DNA from: Aureimonas sp. AU22
GTDB taxonomy: Bacteria; Pseudomonadota; Alphaproteobacteria; Rhizobiales; Rhizobiaceae
Length of the DNA: 64,000 nucleotides
Reading direction: 5' to 3'
Assembly: GCF_001463745.1 (NCBI RefSeq)
Contig: NZ_BBWJ01000039.1
Coordinates: 62,001-126,000 of the forward strand
This document shows positions 53,468 through 62,096 of the stretch, in pieces. Numbering within the stretch: the first letter of the stretch is position 1; every line of letters starts with the position of its first letter. Below the pieces are notes generated by a model. That model saw only the letters and a list, made by a program, of their open reading frames with translations. It was not told the origin of the DNA and made no database searches. The position numbers and the translations under genes were made by a program.

Positions 53468-54922
53468 ATGAGTGACACACCGAAGCCCGCCTATCCCCGC
53501 ATCGGCCTCCTGATCGATGGCGAATGGATCTACGACCGTCCGACGCTGTGCGAGGTGGAGAACCCGAGCGACGAGGCGATCATCGGTCAGGTTCCCAAGG
53601 CGACCACCGAAGATCTGCGGAACGCCCTCGCCTCCTCCGCCCGTGGTTTCGACGTCTGGCGTCGCACGCCGCCGTCCGAGCGTTCGGCGATCATGAGGCG
53701 GGCCGCCGCCCTCATCCGCGAGCGGGCGTCCATGATCGCCCCGATCTTCACGATGGAACTCGGCAAGACCATCCCCGAGTCCCTGGCCGAGATCGAGCGT
53801 TCCGCCACCTTCCTCGACTGGGACTCCGAAGAGCTGCGGCGTCTCTACGGCCGCATCGTCCCGACCGACCCTCCGATCCAGCAGTTCGTGGTCCGCGAAC
53901 CCATCGGGCCGGTGGCGGCCTTCACGCCGTGGAACGTGCCGATGAGCGCTCCTTCGCGGAAGGTCAGCGCATCGCTTGCCGCGGGGTGTTCAGTGATCCT
54001 CAAGCCAGCGGAGGAGACCCCGGCGACGGCGTGTCTGTTCGCTCAGTGCTTCATCGACGCCGGCCTTCCCAAGGGCGTCCTCAACGTCGTGTTCGGCGAT
54101 CCCGACGAGGTGTCGCGTACGCTTGTCCTATCCCCGATCACCCGGCTCGTGACGCTGACGGGCTCGATCCACGTCGGCAAGCATCTGACGCGGCTCGCGG
54201 CCGAGACGATGAAGCCCGTCCTCATGGAACTGGGTGGCCATGCGCCCGTGCTGATCGACGAGAACGTCGACGTGGACGGCGTCGCGCAGATGGCGACCAA
54301 CTGGAAGTTCCGCATGGCGGGGCAGTTCTGCTCGGCCCCCTCCCGGTTCCTGGTCCACAAATCGGTCTACGGGAACTTCGTCGAGAGCTTCGCTTCCAAG
54401 GCCGCCAAGCTCAAGGTCGGTGACGGCTTCGAAGAGGGCGTTCAGATGGGCCCGCTGGCCAATCGCAGACGCCTGGCGGCCATGGCGGATCTCGTCGAGG
54501 ACGCAGTGTCTAACGGAGCGAGGATCGCGACCGGAGGCCAACGTGTCGGCAACCGTGGCTGGTTCTACGCCCCGACGATTCTCGCCGACGTTCCGCTGGA
54601 GGCCAGGATCATGAGCGAGGAGCCGTTCGGGCCGATCGCGCCCTGCGCCCCGGTCGACTCCATGGACGAGGCTCTCGATATCAGCAACAGTCTCGAGATG
54701 GGCCTCGCCGCATTCGTGTTCACGAACTCGATGCAGCGGGCCGATCACCTGTCCAGGGAACTGCAGGTGGGCTCGGTCGCACTGAACGTCTTCACGAGCC
54801 CTGGGGCGGACGCGCCCTTCGGCGGATATCGCGAGAGCGGCATCGGTCGCGAGGGCGGCCCCGAGATGTATCACAGCTATACGGTGGCCAAGACCATCGC
54901 CGAGCGCCGGGTCATGGTTTGA
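53468..54922 (+). CDS. Aldehyde dehydrogenase family protein
   Basis: A 484-residue ALDH. Motifs: FTPWNVPMSAPSRKV near 148, the Lys in VILKPAEETPAT near 174, VTLTGSIHVGKHL near 227, the Glu in LMELGGHAPVLID near 250, and the Cys in MAGQFCSAPSRFLV near 283. EEPFGPIAPCAPVDS and YRESGIGREGGPEM close the protein. It is the third gene of the SDR/SMP-30/ALDH run, probably oxidising a semialdehyde. A strong hairpin follows at 54983-55012. Confidence 0.92.
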   Translation: MSDTPKPAYPRIGLLIDGEWIYDRPTLCEVENPSDEAIIGQVPKATTEDLRNALASSARGFDVWRRTPPSERSAIMRRAAALIRERASMIAPIFTMELGKTIPESLAEIERSATFLDWDSEELRRLYGRIVPTDPPIQQFVVREPIGPVAAFTPWNVPMSAPSRKVSASLAAGCSVILKPAEETPATACLFAQCFIDAGLPKGVLNVVFGDPDEVSRTLVLSPITRLVTLTGSIHVGKHLTRLAAETMKPVLMELGGHAPVLIDENVDVDGVAQMATNWKFRMAGQFCSAPSRFLVHKSVYGNFVESFASKAAKLKVGDGFEEGVQMGPLANRRRLAAMADLVEDAVSNGARIATGGQRVGNRGWFYAPTILADVPLEARIMSEEPFGPIAPCAPVDSMDEALDISNSLEMGLAAFVFTNSMQRADHLSRELQVGSVALNVFTSPGADAPFGGYRESGIGREGGPEMYHSYTVAKTIAERRVMV

Positions 54923-54982
54923 CCGATCTGCGGTCCACCGGCTCGATGACGGTTACCAGCGCTCCGACGTCCGCGTCGCAGG

Positions 54983-55012
54983 GAGCCGGATCGACACGTT
55001 TCGATCCGGCTC
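54983..55012 (+). terminator. Hairpin after ALDH gene
   Basis: Perfect 12-bp arms GAGCCGGATCGA and TCGATCCGGCTC around a 6-base loop, 61 bp after the stop. It lies between the convergent ALDH and cupin genes and may serve both directions. Confidence 0.65.
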
Positions 55013-55155
55013 ACGTAGCATCCGTTAAGGTAGGCCTCTTCTAAGCGTGACGACGTCGCGTCCCCTGCCCTCGCAGCGGCCGACGGTGCCGGCAGATGCC
55101 GCTGTCGAGACCGTCCCGCGACGCGGCACCGGATGCCGCTTCGTAAAGATGCGGT

Positions 55156-55620
55156 TCATCGCCCGGCAAATTGGTCGTCGGTAACCAGCTCCATCCAGTC
55201 GGCATTCTTGCCGTCCAGGATGTAGGTCAAGGCGACATGGCTCATCGCCGTGACGTCGGTCGCCCCGTGCCAGTGCTTCACTCCTGCCGGGATCCAGACG
55301 GTATCGCCTGCCGAGATGTCTTGTCTCTGCTCGCCCTCGCGTTGGACCCACCCCTTGCCGGCCGTCACGATCAGCATCTGGCCTGCAGGATGCGTGTGCC
55401 ATGCGGTGCGTGCCGCCGGCGCGAAGGAGACGAGACCGGAGGCGGCCGGTGTGTCGACGGACGAAGGAAGGAGCGGGTTGACCACCACGTGGCCCGTGAA
55501 GTTCTCAGGGCTGGCGAGCATCGATGGAGCGGATCCAGCGGGGTAGACCCCGATCTCCTGCGCGCTGGCAGCGGTGGCGCCGGCTACGGCCAACGAGGCG
55601 GCGATGAGCGTGTTCTTCAT
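55156..55620 (-). CDS. Secreted cupin-domain protein
   Basis: A 154-residue-class single-domain cupin with a Sec signal (MKNTLIAASLAVAGATAASAQ). Cupin motif 1 is TAWHTHPAGQMLIVTAGKGW near residues 74-93, with His-x-His and Glu-position Gln. Motif 2 is GDTVWIPAGVKHWHGATD near 108-125. The metal is probably held by these histidines. The start 55620 is preferred because AAAGG precedes it and the signal peptide starts there. It is downstream of the CMD-family gene on the same strand; together they form a periplasmic redox or detoxification pair, by inference. Confidence 0.85.
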   Translation of the reverse strand: MKNTLIAASLAVAGATAASAQEIGVYPAGSAPSMLASPENFTGHVVVNPLLPSSVDTPAASGLVSFAPAARTAWHTHPAGQMLIVTAGKGWVQREGEQRQDISAGDTVWIPAGVKHWHGATDVTAMSHVALTYILDGKNADWMELVTDDQFAGR

Positions 55621-55687
55621 GGCGATGAGCCTTTCTGTCGTGCGGAAGAATGTGTTCAGGGTCACCCCACCCGCGAGGAGGTGAGTT

Positions 55688-56479
55688 TCAGTTCGGGCGC
55701 TTCTCGACGACTTCCCTGACGACCGGTCCTGCGGAGAAGGCGTTCGGCCAGCCGGCGTAGAAGGCGATCTGGGTGACGACCTCGCCGGCCTCCTCCTCCG
55801 TCAGACCATTGTCCAAGGCCCGGTTCAGATGTCCGGCAAGCTGGGCGACCTGCCCGTTGGCCATCAGCGAGGAGATCGTCACGAGACTGCGGTCGCGGGG
55901 ATCCAGGTCGGGCCGCAGCCAGACGTCCGCGAAGAGCGGGTCGGTGGTGAACTCCGCCAGGCCCGGCGAGGCCGTGCCGAGGAGCTGCCCGACGCTCGCC
56001 TTCCGTGCAGCCTCGGCCCTTTCGTCGATCTGTCGCAGATCGGGTGAAGCAGCAGGAAGGCCATCTGCGGCGATGCCGCGTTCGGCGAACACGGTCCTGG
56101 CGACATCGACGGCGGCCATGGCGTTCGACCACCCTGCGTAGAACGCGAGATGCGTGATCGTCTCCGACAGTTCGACGGGCGTCACGCCGCCATCGAGCGC
56201 ACCCTCGATGTGATGCGCGAGATCGAAGGTCTGGCCTCGAGCGACCAGTATCGCAACGGTGACGAGGCTGCGGTCGCGCCGGGATAGCTGAGGACGCTTC
56301 CACAGGCCTTCGACGACGGTATCTCGACCATACCGGGCCAGCGCCGGCGAGACGGTGCCGATCTCGGTCTGGGACAGGCTGGATGCGCTTCTCGGCAGTT
56401 CGGGGTCGGACTGGCCGTCCTGCGCCATGGCTGCCGTCCCGAGCGAGACGGTGAGGATCGATGTCGATAGGAGCTTCAT
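55688..56479 (-). CDS. Secreted carboxymuconolactone decarboxylase-family protein, tandem domains
   Basis: A 263-residue protein with a Sec signal (LLSTSILTVSLGTAAMAQ) and two consecutive CMD domains. The repeats are LWKRPQLSRRDRSLVTVAILVARGQ near 60-84 with HLAFYAGWSNAMAA, and VWLRPDLDPRDRSLVTISSLMANGQ near 180-204 with QIAFYAGWPNAFSA. The CxxC redox pair of AhpD-type members is not visible, so a peroxidase role is unlikely from motifs alone. It is divergent from a LysR gene and 67 bp upstream of the cupin gene. Confidence 0.88.
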   Translation of the reverse strand: MKLLSTSILTVSLGTAAMAQDGQSDPELPRSASSLSQTEIGTVSPALARYGRDTVVEGLWKRPQLSRRDRSLVTVAILVARGQTFDLAHHIEGALDGGVTPVELSETITHLAFYAGWSNAMAAVDVARTVFAERGIAADGLPAASPDLRQIDERAEAARKASVGQLLGTASPGLAEFTTDPLFADVWLRPDLDPRDRSLVTISSLMANGQVAQLAGHLNRALDNGLTEEEAGEVVTQIAFYAGWPNAFSAGPVVREVVEKRPN

Positions 56480-56575
56480 GGTGGTTCCTCTGGAAAACTT
56501 CGGGAGGATCGAGTCGTCGCCGGGACGCTGTCGTTCGTGTCGGGCCAGATAGGGATCGAAGCGGACAGACCGTAC

Positions 56576-56604
56576 TTAGACATTCTGGACCGTCGAATTA
56601 GACA
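56576..56604. promoter_or_regulatory. TTAGACA direct repeat, 22-bp period
   Basis: TTAGACA occurs at 56576-56582 and again at 56598-56604, two helical turns apart, in the 148 bp between the CMD gene and the LysR gene. The spacing puts both on one DNA face. It may bind the divergent LysR regulator; the pattern differs from the ATAA-N7-TTAT boxes. Confidence 0.4.
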
Positions 56605-56627
56605 GCCCAATCCGCACGTGGTTATAG

Positions 56628-57548
56628 ATGGCGTCGATGAATACCCGTGACGATCTCAGCGACCTGCAAGCCTTCCTTGCCGTGGCGCAGGAGCGCAGCT
56701 TCACGCGTGCAGCGGCGAAGCTCGGCATCTCGCAGCCGACCCTGAGCCATACCGTTCGTCAGCTCGAGGCGCGGCTCGGGGTTCGTCTGCTGGCTCGCAC
56801 CACGCGCAGCGTCTCTCCGACCGAGGCTGGAGAGCGCCTTCTTCTGACGATCGCGCCCCTGTACGAAGGGATCGTCGCCGGACTGAATGCGCTCGGCGAG
56901 TACCGGGACAAACCGGCAGGCACGATCCGCATCACCGCGGACGAGCACGCCGTCGACGTCGTCCTCGCGCCGGCCTTGGAACGGATCCTACCCAACCATC
57001 CGGACATCAAGGTGGAAGTCACCATCGACTACGGCCTGACGGACATCGTGGCCGAGCGCTACGACGCCGGGATCCGGATTGGAGAGCAGGTCGCCAAGGA
57101 CATGATCTCGGTGCCTGTCGGTCCCGAGATGCGTATGATTATCGTCGGTGCGCCTTCGTATTTCGCCGGGCGTACCGCGCCGACGCGGCCCCAGGACCTT
57201 CTGGAACACAACTGCATCAATCTGCGCCTGCCGACGCATGGCGGGATATACGCGTGGGAGTTCGAGAAGGACGGTCGCGAACTGCGCGTGCGTGTCGACG
57301 GACAGCTCGTCTTCAACAGCACGAAGCCCCGGCTTCGGGCGACGCTTGCCGGTCTCGGTCTGGCGTACATGCCCGAGACCCTGGTACGTGATCATCTCGC
57401 AGATGGAAGCCTCGTTCAGACGCTCGACGACTGGTGTGCTCCCTTCCCCGGCTATCATCTGTACTATGCGAGCCGCCGACAGCCCTCGCCCGCTTTCACT
57501 GTCCTTGCGGACGCACTCCGGTACCGCAGCCGTGACGTAGATCGGTAG
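56628..57548 (+). CDS. LysR-family transcriptional regulator (paralogue of 3690)
   Basis: A 306-residue LysR regulator. HTH: DLQAFLAVAQERSFTRAAAK, then SQPTLSHTVRQLEARLGVRLL near residues 10-66. The effector domain begins with DKPAGTIRITADEHAVD and has YGLTDIVAERYDAGIRIGEQ near 128-147 and GGIYAWEFEKDGRELRVRVD near 206. Long blocks match the LysR at 3690 nearly word for word, so the two are recent paralogues. It starts at ATG 56628 or 56637; no clear ribosome site decides. It is divergent from the secreted CMD/cupin pair. Confidence 0.9.
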   Translation: MASMNTRDDLSDLQAFLAVAQERSFTRAAAKLGISQPTLSHTVRQLEARLGVRLLARTTRSVSPTEAGERLLLTIAPLYEGIVAGLNALGEYRDKPAGTIRITADEHAVDVVLAPALERILPNHPDIKVEVTIDYGLTDIVAERYDAGIRIGEQVAKDMISVPVGPEMRMIIVGAPSYFAGRTAPTRPQDLLEHNCINLRLPTHGGIYAWEFEKDGRELRVRVDGQLVFNSTKPRLRATLAGLGLAYMPETLVRDHLADGSLVQTLDDWCAPFPGYHLYYASRRQPSPAFTVLADALRYRSRDVDR

Positions 57549-57642
57549 GCTCGGAACACCATGCGATGTGCAACGAGCGAAGGCATCAGATGCCAAGGAA
57601 TTGGACGCAGCGACTTCATCAGCGCATCTCGGCAAGTCGTTT

Positions 57643-57663
57643 GAGCGCCCCGTTCGGGCGCTC
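57643..57663 (+). terminator. Hairpin after LysR gene
   Basis: GAGCGCCC-CGTTC-GGGCGCTC followed by GCCTTTCCT, 95 bp after the LysR stop. A perfect 8-bp stem with a weak T-rich tail fits an intrinsic terminator. The following 57664-57896 shows no gene. Confidence 0.6.
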
Positions 57664-57896
57664 GCCTTTCCTAGTCCGGCGGATGCCAGTTGACCGGAGA
57701 CCGGTTTTCCAGGTTGCGCGAATGGTGGATCTTCGGTGTAGGTGAATAGCTACCAGAAAGGTTCTCGACGTAGGAAAACCTAGCTTAAGCCTATGCTATA
57801 ACGAGCGCTTCAGACCCGACGTAATTGGTCTGGCCCGCAGGCGGGTGTACTCAGAACTTCAGACGTCATTTCGATCCAACCGATTCCAGAGGCCGC

Positions 57897-58925
57897 ATGC
57901 TACCAGACGAGTTGAAGCCTGTTTTTCTGAAATTCTTCTCGGAAGTCGATCGTTTCGTCTCACGTGAAGTTACACAAACCAAGGGTCGGACTGGAGAGAT
58001 CACAACTACCCGCAGACTTCTCCGCTGCTTGCATCTCAGCGAGAAGACGCAGCCGCCTGATGGATTGCGTTTCACCCCTCAACAATTCAGGGAGGAATTG
58101 GCTCAGGCTGCGGGACGCATTCCGGGATACCGAGACGTTGGATTCGAAATTAGGGCTGAGGAGTTCACTCAACCTTACGAAGGTCGCGTCACACAAGCCG
58201 ATTACGCTGTCCGCTTGTCATATGAAGACACAAGTGAAGATGTGAACGCCGTCACCGCTAGCTGGGATGCCTTCTATTTCTTCCAGGCGAAAATTGCCAA
58301 AACGCTTGGGTCGGAAGCAACTATCGACGATCATGATTGGACAGGTGATGCGGCTTTCGGCGTCACGGCTGGCCAAGATGCGGCGGTAGAGAGCGTCAGA
58401 AATCATTTAGGCGACGGCTTACTGTACAATCTTTACTGCCCGTCAGACGCACTGGAACTCGATCCGAGTGCACACGTATATCAAAGGCTACTGGGAAACC
58501 TCAGCAAACGACCTGACGAGTGGGATCAGGCGAAAGCGGCTGGGCTATGGGTAGCCAGACACCTGCCATCCACGCTAAGCGAACTTCTGCATTCAGATGA
58601 TGAACTGACCCGACCGTGGGTGCTATTCCTCATGGACCATTATTTCGATCAAGATGCTAGTGACACACGGGCTCTGGACGTGATGTATCGTGGTCAATCG
58701 TATGCGAACGACGACGAACTCATGGTCCGGAAGCTACTATTCGATAGAAACTCCGACATCATTGCGAAGATACAGAATCAACTCGTTGACGAAGGAGTTC
58801 GTGAAAGGATCAAACGGATGAGCATGTTCGCAAACCATGGGCATCGTCCGACGATCAACATCGCCATCAAGTTTCCAGGGTTTGATTACATTCACACACC
58901 GCGCATCGAGCTCCCCGGCCCGTAG
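57897..58925 (+). CDS. Unknown protein, possible PD-(D/E)XK-type nuclease
   Basis: A 342-residue protein I cannot name. Its base composition and codon use are less GC-rich than the flanking genes, which suggests transfer. AGAGG lies before the ATG. The segment TQADYAVRLSYED near 100-112 followed by AFYFFQAKIAKT near 126-137, then AGQDAAVESVRNHLG and LLYNLYCPSD near 175, has the order D...QxK...Q...YxxY seen in some restriction-like nuclease families. The C-terminus is helical and basic (EGVRERIKRMSMFANHGH). A defence role is possible but unproven. It stands alone with no obvious partner. Confidence 0.45.
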   Translation: MLPDELKPVFLKFFSEVDRFVSREVTQTKGRTGEITTTRRLLRCLHLSEKTQPPDGLRFTPQQFREELAQAAGRIPGYRDVGFEIRAEEFTQPYEGRVTQADYAVRLSYEDTSEDVNAVTASWDAFYFFQAKIAKTLGSEATIDDHDWTGDAAFGVTAGQDAAVESVRNHLGDGLLYNLYCPSDALELDPSAHVYQRLLGNLSKRPDEWDQAKAAGLWVARHLPSTLSELLHSDDELTRPWVLFLMDHYFDQDASDTRALDVMYRGQSYANDDELMVRKLLFDRNSDIIAKIQNQLVDEGVRERIKRMSMFANHGHRPTINIAIKFPGFDYIHTPRIELPGP

Positions 58926-59041
58926 CGCGATTTTTGCTCGGCTTTGCCGGAACGCAGACTTCGACCGCATCGGCATTCGGCGTCCGTGTATCCAAGGCAT
59001 TGAGGGGAAGCGGCAGGCGAAGTGCGGGGCGCTCAGGGAGT

Positions 59042-59086
59042 GACCCGATCGAGACCGCCTGTACGGCGGACGATCCTGATCGGGTC
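59042..59086. terminator. Nested inverted repeats between convergent genes
   Basis: GACCCGATC (59042-59050) pairs with GATCGGGTC (59078-59086); inside, CCGCC pairs with GGCGG. It lies in the 178 bp between the unknown gene (plus) and the MHS transporter (minus), so it probably separates convergent transcription. Confidence 0.55.
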
Positions 59087-59103
59087 CAACCAGAGTATAT
59101 GGA

Positions 59104-60444
59104 TCAAACGTTGATGGACGTCGTGGCTGGCTTCGCCTCCGTAGCGTGCTCAACTTCACCGGCCGCACTGCGCAGCCTTGCGTTCCTGGTCTCAGGTACG
59201 AACTGGATCGCGACGACGCCCAGGATGGCGATCGCGATGACATAGTAGCCCGGCGCGATGGGGGTGCCGAAGTACCCGACCAGCCAAGCTGCGATCAGCG
59301 GCGTGGTCCCTCCGAACACGGCGACCGTAAGCTGGTAGGAGACCGCGTGTCCCGTCGCACGGAACGACGTCGGAAAGAACTCGACGGCGGCTGCGAACGA
59401 GGCCCCACCGTACAGCCCGATGCCGATGCCGATCAGGAGCTGCCCGAGAAGAGCACCACCGAAGGTGCCGGCGGACGCGAACTGCAGGGCCGGATAGGCC
59501 GCGCAGGCGATCCACAGGGCTCCTGCAGTCAGTACCGGCTTGCGACCGATGCGGTCCGCCATGAACCCGCCGACCACCAGGAACAGCGACAGCACGAAGA
59601 CAGCGATCGCATTGGACGCGAGTGCGGCGTTCGCGTCGAGTCCGGCCTGCCGAACAAGAAACGTGTACATGAATCCGAGCAGCAGGTACGAGCCGACCGT
59701 CTGGACCGGCTGGATCAGCAGCAGATAGAGCATCGAACGAAGGCTGGCCCGGCGGTCGTCGCGAAGCTGTTGCGCGTCGCTCGTCCGCTTGGCCTCAACG
59801 TATTCCGCCGGTTCCTCCAGGTTGCGACGCATCCAGAAGCCGACGACGCCGATGAGGCCGCCGAGGATGAACGGCAGACGCCAGACCCAGTCCGAATAGG
59901 TCTCGGGCCCCGCGGCGAACTGCAGAACGGCCAGCATGACCGCGACGAAGGCATTCGGGAGGTGGCCGAAGAACCAGACGACGCCGACCCAGAACCCGCG
60001 TCTGTCGTCCGGAGCCGACTCCAGGATGTAGCTCGTGGCACCGCTGGTCTCGCCGCCCATCGCGAAGCCCTGGAGTAGGCGGCAGAAGGCCAGAAGGATG
60101 GGGGCCGCGATCCCGATCGTCGCGAAGGTCGGAAGAAAGCCGATCGCCGCGGTCGCGCCGGCCATGAGCCAGATCGTGATCGACAGGATCCGCACTCGCC
60201 CGATCCGGTCGGCGAGATATCCGAAGAACAGGCCACCCAGCGGACGGGCGAAGAACGCGACGGCGTAGACCGTGAAGGTGCTGAGGATCGCGGCCTGGGG
60301 GCTGGACGAATGGAAGAAGTGCGTCGCCAGGATCGGGACCGAGAACCCGAACACAGCGAAGTCGAAGATCTCGCCGAACTGCCCGACGGAAGCGGCTCCG
60401 ATCTTCTTACGATTGCCCGATAGGGCATTTTCGGTATGCGCCAT
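59104..60444 (-). CDS. MFS transporter, metabolite:H+ symporter (MHS) family
   Basis: A 446-residue transporter with about 12 helices. MHS-type features: QFGEIFDFAVFGFSVPILATHFF in helix 1, the loop motif FFGYLADRIGRVRILS near 77-92, LQGFAMGGETSGATSYILE near 130-148, and MADRIGRKPVLTAG in the second half near 298. This family (KgtP, ProP, ShiA) imports carboxylates, betaines or shikimate with protons. GGGAGGAG precedes the ATG at 60444. It sits 84 bp downstream of the zinc alcohol dehydrogenase on the same strand, probably one operon. Confidence 0.9.
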   Translation of the reverse strand: MAHTENALSGNRKKIGAASVGQFGEIFDFAVFGFSVPILATHFFHSSSPQAAILSTFTVYAVAFFARPLGGLFFGYLADRIGRVRILSITIWLMAGATAAIGFLPTFATIGIAAPILLAFCRLLQGFAMGGETSGATSYILESAPDDRRGFWVGVVWFFGHLPNAFVAVMLAVLQFAAGPETYSDWVWRLPFILGGLIGVVGFWMRRNLEEPAEYVEAKRTSDAQQLRDDRRASLRSMLYLLLIQPVQTVGSYLLLGFMYTFLVRQAGLDANAALASNAIAVFVLSLFLVVGGFMADRIGRKPVLTAGALWIACAAYPALQFASAGTFGGALLGQLLIGIGIGLYGGASFAAAVEFFPTSFRATGHAVSYQLTVAVFGGTTPLIAAWLVGYFGTPIAPGYYVIAIAILGVVAIQFVPETRNARLRSAAGEVEHATEAKPATTSINV

Positions 60445-60528
60445 GGTCTCCTCCCAGTGGCGTTGCAATAGGTTCGTGCGATCGCGTCCGCTTCACTCCC
60501 GCGGACGGTCGAGCACGAGCAGAAAGGT

Positions 60529-61560
60529 TCAGAAGACGAAGACGCCCTTCCCGCCCGACTGGGCATCGAAGTGTCGATAGGCCTCCTCGGCCTGATCCAG
60601 CGTCCATCGATCGGTGAAGAGGCGGTCGAGGTCGAGTCCACGCGACACGACGAAGTCCGCGCAGGCCTTCTGCCCGACCGTCGACATCGTATAGGAGGTC
60701 ATCACCGTGACCTGCCGGTCCAGCAAAGCCTTCGTCTCGACGGTGACCTGACCACCGACACCGACCATGCACAGGCGGCCCCACGTCGCGATCGCCTTGA
60801 GAGCGGACGTCGCGGCCTGCGGCGAACCCGAGGTCTCGACGACCAGCGAGACGCCCTTGCCGCCGGTAAGGTCGCGCAGGGCCTCGGTCACGTCGGCGTT
60901 CCGAGGGTTGATGGTCTCGTCCGCACCGAAGCTGCGGGCGAGTTCGAGTCTGTTCTCGTCGAGGTCCACCGCGATCACCCTTGCACCTCGGGTCGAGGCG
61001 AGCAGCGTCGCGGAGAGGCCGACCGGCCCCTGCCCCAGGACGACGATGGTCTCCTCCCCTCGCATCTGGGCTCTCTCGAGCGCGCCCCAGGCCGTGCCGG
61101 TGCCACAGGCGATCGCCGCGCCCGCCTCGAAGCTGAGGTCGTCGTGCAACGGCACCAGCGTCGCCGCCGCGACCTTCATGTAGGGGGCATGCGCACCGTG
61201 GGCGTTCGCACTGTAGGTGGTCCGGGTCACCGGCTCGCAGAGCTGCGGCCAACCGGTGCGGCAGTGATCGCAGACCGTGCAGCCATGGTAGTGGTGCACC
61301 ATGACGCGATCGCCGACCTTGGCGACGTGCGCAAGCACGCCTGGGCCGACGGCAGCAACGATCCCGGCAGGCTCGTGGCCGGCGATCATCCGGGCCTGCA
61401 CGGGAACGTTCGGATCGTGCGGAGCGCGATACCAATGCAGATCGCTGCCGCACATCCCCGAAGCCTTGATCTCGACGACGACCTCCCCGTGTCCGGGGGT
61501 CGGATCATCGAAGTCGGCGATGACGGTGCGGCGATCCCCTAGGAACACCAGCCCCTTCAC
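60529..61560 (-). CDS. Zinc-dependent alcohol dehydrogenase (sorbitol/threonine DH-like)
   Basis: A 343-residue medium-chain dehydrogenase from a GTG start. Catalytic zinc ligands lie in GMCGSDLHW near residue 34 and MIAGHEPAGIV near 58. The structural zinc site is the CX2CX2CX7C of CTVCDHCRTGWPQLC near 92-106. The NAD motif is VVLGQGPVGLSATLLAS near 168. The GTG at 61560 gives the normal family length; the open frame runs up to 61803 but the added 80 residues are not family-like. It probably oxidises a polyol or alcohol. A box of the ATAA-N7-TTAT type lies 276 bp upstream. Confidence 0.85.
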   Translation of the reverse strand: MKGLVFLGDRRTVIADFDDPTPGHGEVVVEIKASGMCGSDLHWYRAPHDPNVPVQARMIAGHEPAGIVAAVGPGVLAHVAKVGDRVMVHHYHGCTVCDHCRTGWPQLCEPVTRTTYSANAHGAHAPYMKVAAATLVPLHDDLSFEAGAAIACGTGTAWGALERAQMRGEETIVVLGQGPVGLSATLLASTRGARVIAVDLDENRLELARSFGADETINPRNADVTEALRDLTGGKGVSLVVETSGSPQAATSALKAIATWGRLCMVGVGGQVTVETKALLDRQVTVMTSYTMSTVGQKACADFVVSRGLDLDRLFTDRWTLDQAEEAYRHFDAQSGGKGVFVF

Positions 61561-61835
61561 GACACGAACCCCGCCCGACGGCAGTCGATCGTATCGGAGG
61601 ACCCGATTGCGTTTCCGGTAGCCGGTATCGTCACGTTCAGCGACTTCGCTGAAGCGGACGCGGGCAGACCCCGCCGGGAGACGTCGTCGAATGAAACCAC
61701 TGATCTGTTCACGATGCACCTGGATTGCGGAACGACGCCGCGACGATCTCGTCGTCCAGAGCGGCATCCTGGCCCAGATACTGACCACCGCCTCCAGGAG
61801 CATTCAAGCAACGATCCCGCCTTGAGGCGGTCGGC

Positions 61836-61852
61836 AATAATATCAGCTTATA
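61836..61852. promoter_or_regulatory. ATAA-N7-TTAT LysR-type box, site E
   Basis: AATAA-TATCAGC-TTATA preceded by CGGC, in the 536 bp between the ADH start (minus) and the end of the molybdopterin dehydrogenase gene. The core ATAA-N7-TTAT is exact. It is upstream of the ADH/MHS transporter pair. Apart from this box and the hairpin at 62005-62036 the region shows no gene. Confidence 0.6.
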
Positions 61853-62004
61853 TCTACTCGCGACACGGACCCCCGATCTAAATGAGACTACCGACATCTC
61901 TTGGACCGGGATCGCCGGGTTGCCACGCCGGGTTCGGCAGCGCTCCGAACGCACGGCGACTGAAGACCTCGTATCGTCCTCGACTTCAAAGGTCGGACGC
62001 AGAA

Positions 62005-62036
62005 GTGGCGCGCCCTCGTGAGAGGTCGCGCGCCAC
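62005..62036 (-). terminator. Hairpin after molybdopterin dehydrogenase gene
   Basis: Perfect 9-bp arms GTGGCGCGC and GCGCGCCAC, with CCTC/GAGG pairing again inside. It lies 61 bp after the stop of the minus-strand gene at 62097. No T tract is present. Confidence 0.55.
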
Positions 62037-62096
62037 GACGGTCGCCTGGATAGATGCCCGCCCGGACGAAGGAGCGCTCCGCCGAGGCTCGGGCGC

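Noticed and set aside
56619-56635. TATAAC-like half site at the start of the second LysR paralogue
   Set aside because: Only one half matches, and it overlaps the start codon; the TTAGACA repeats are a better regulatory candidate.
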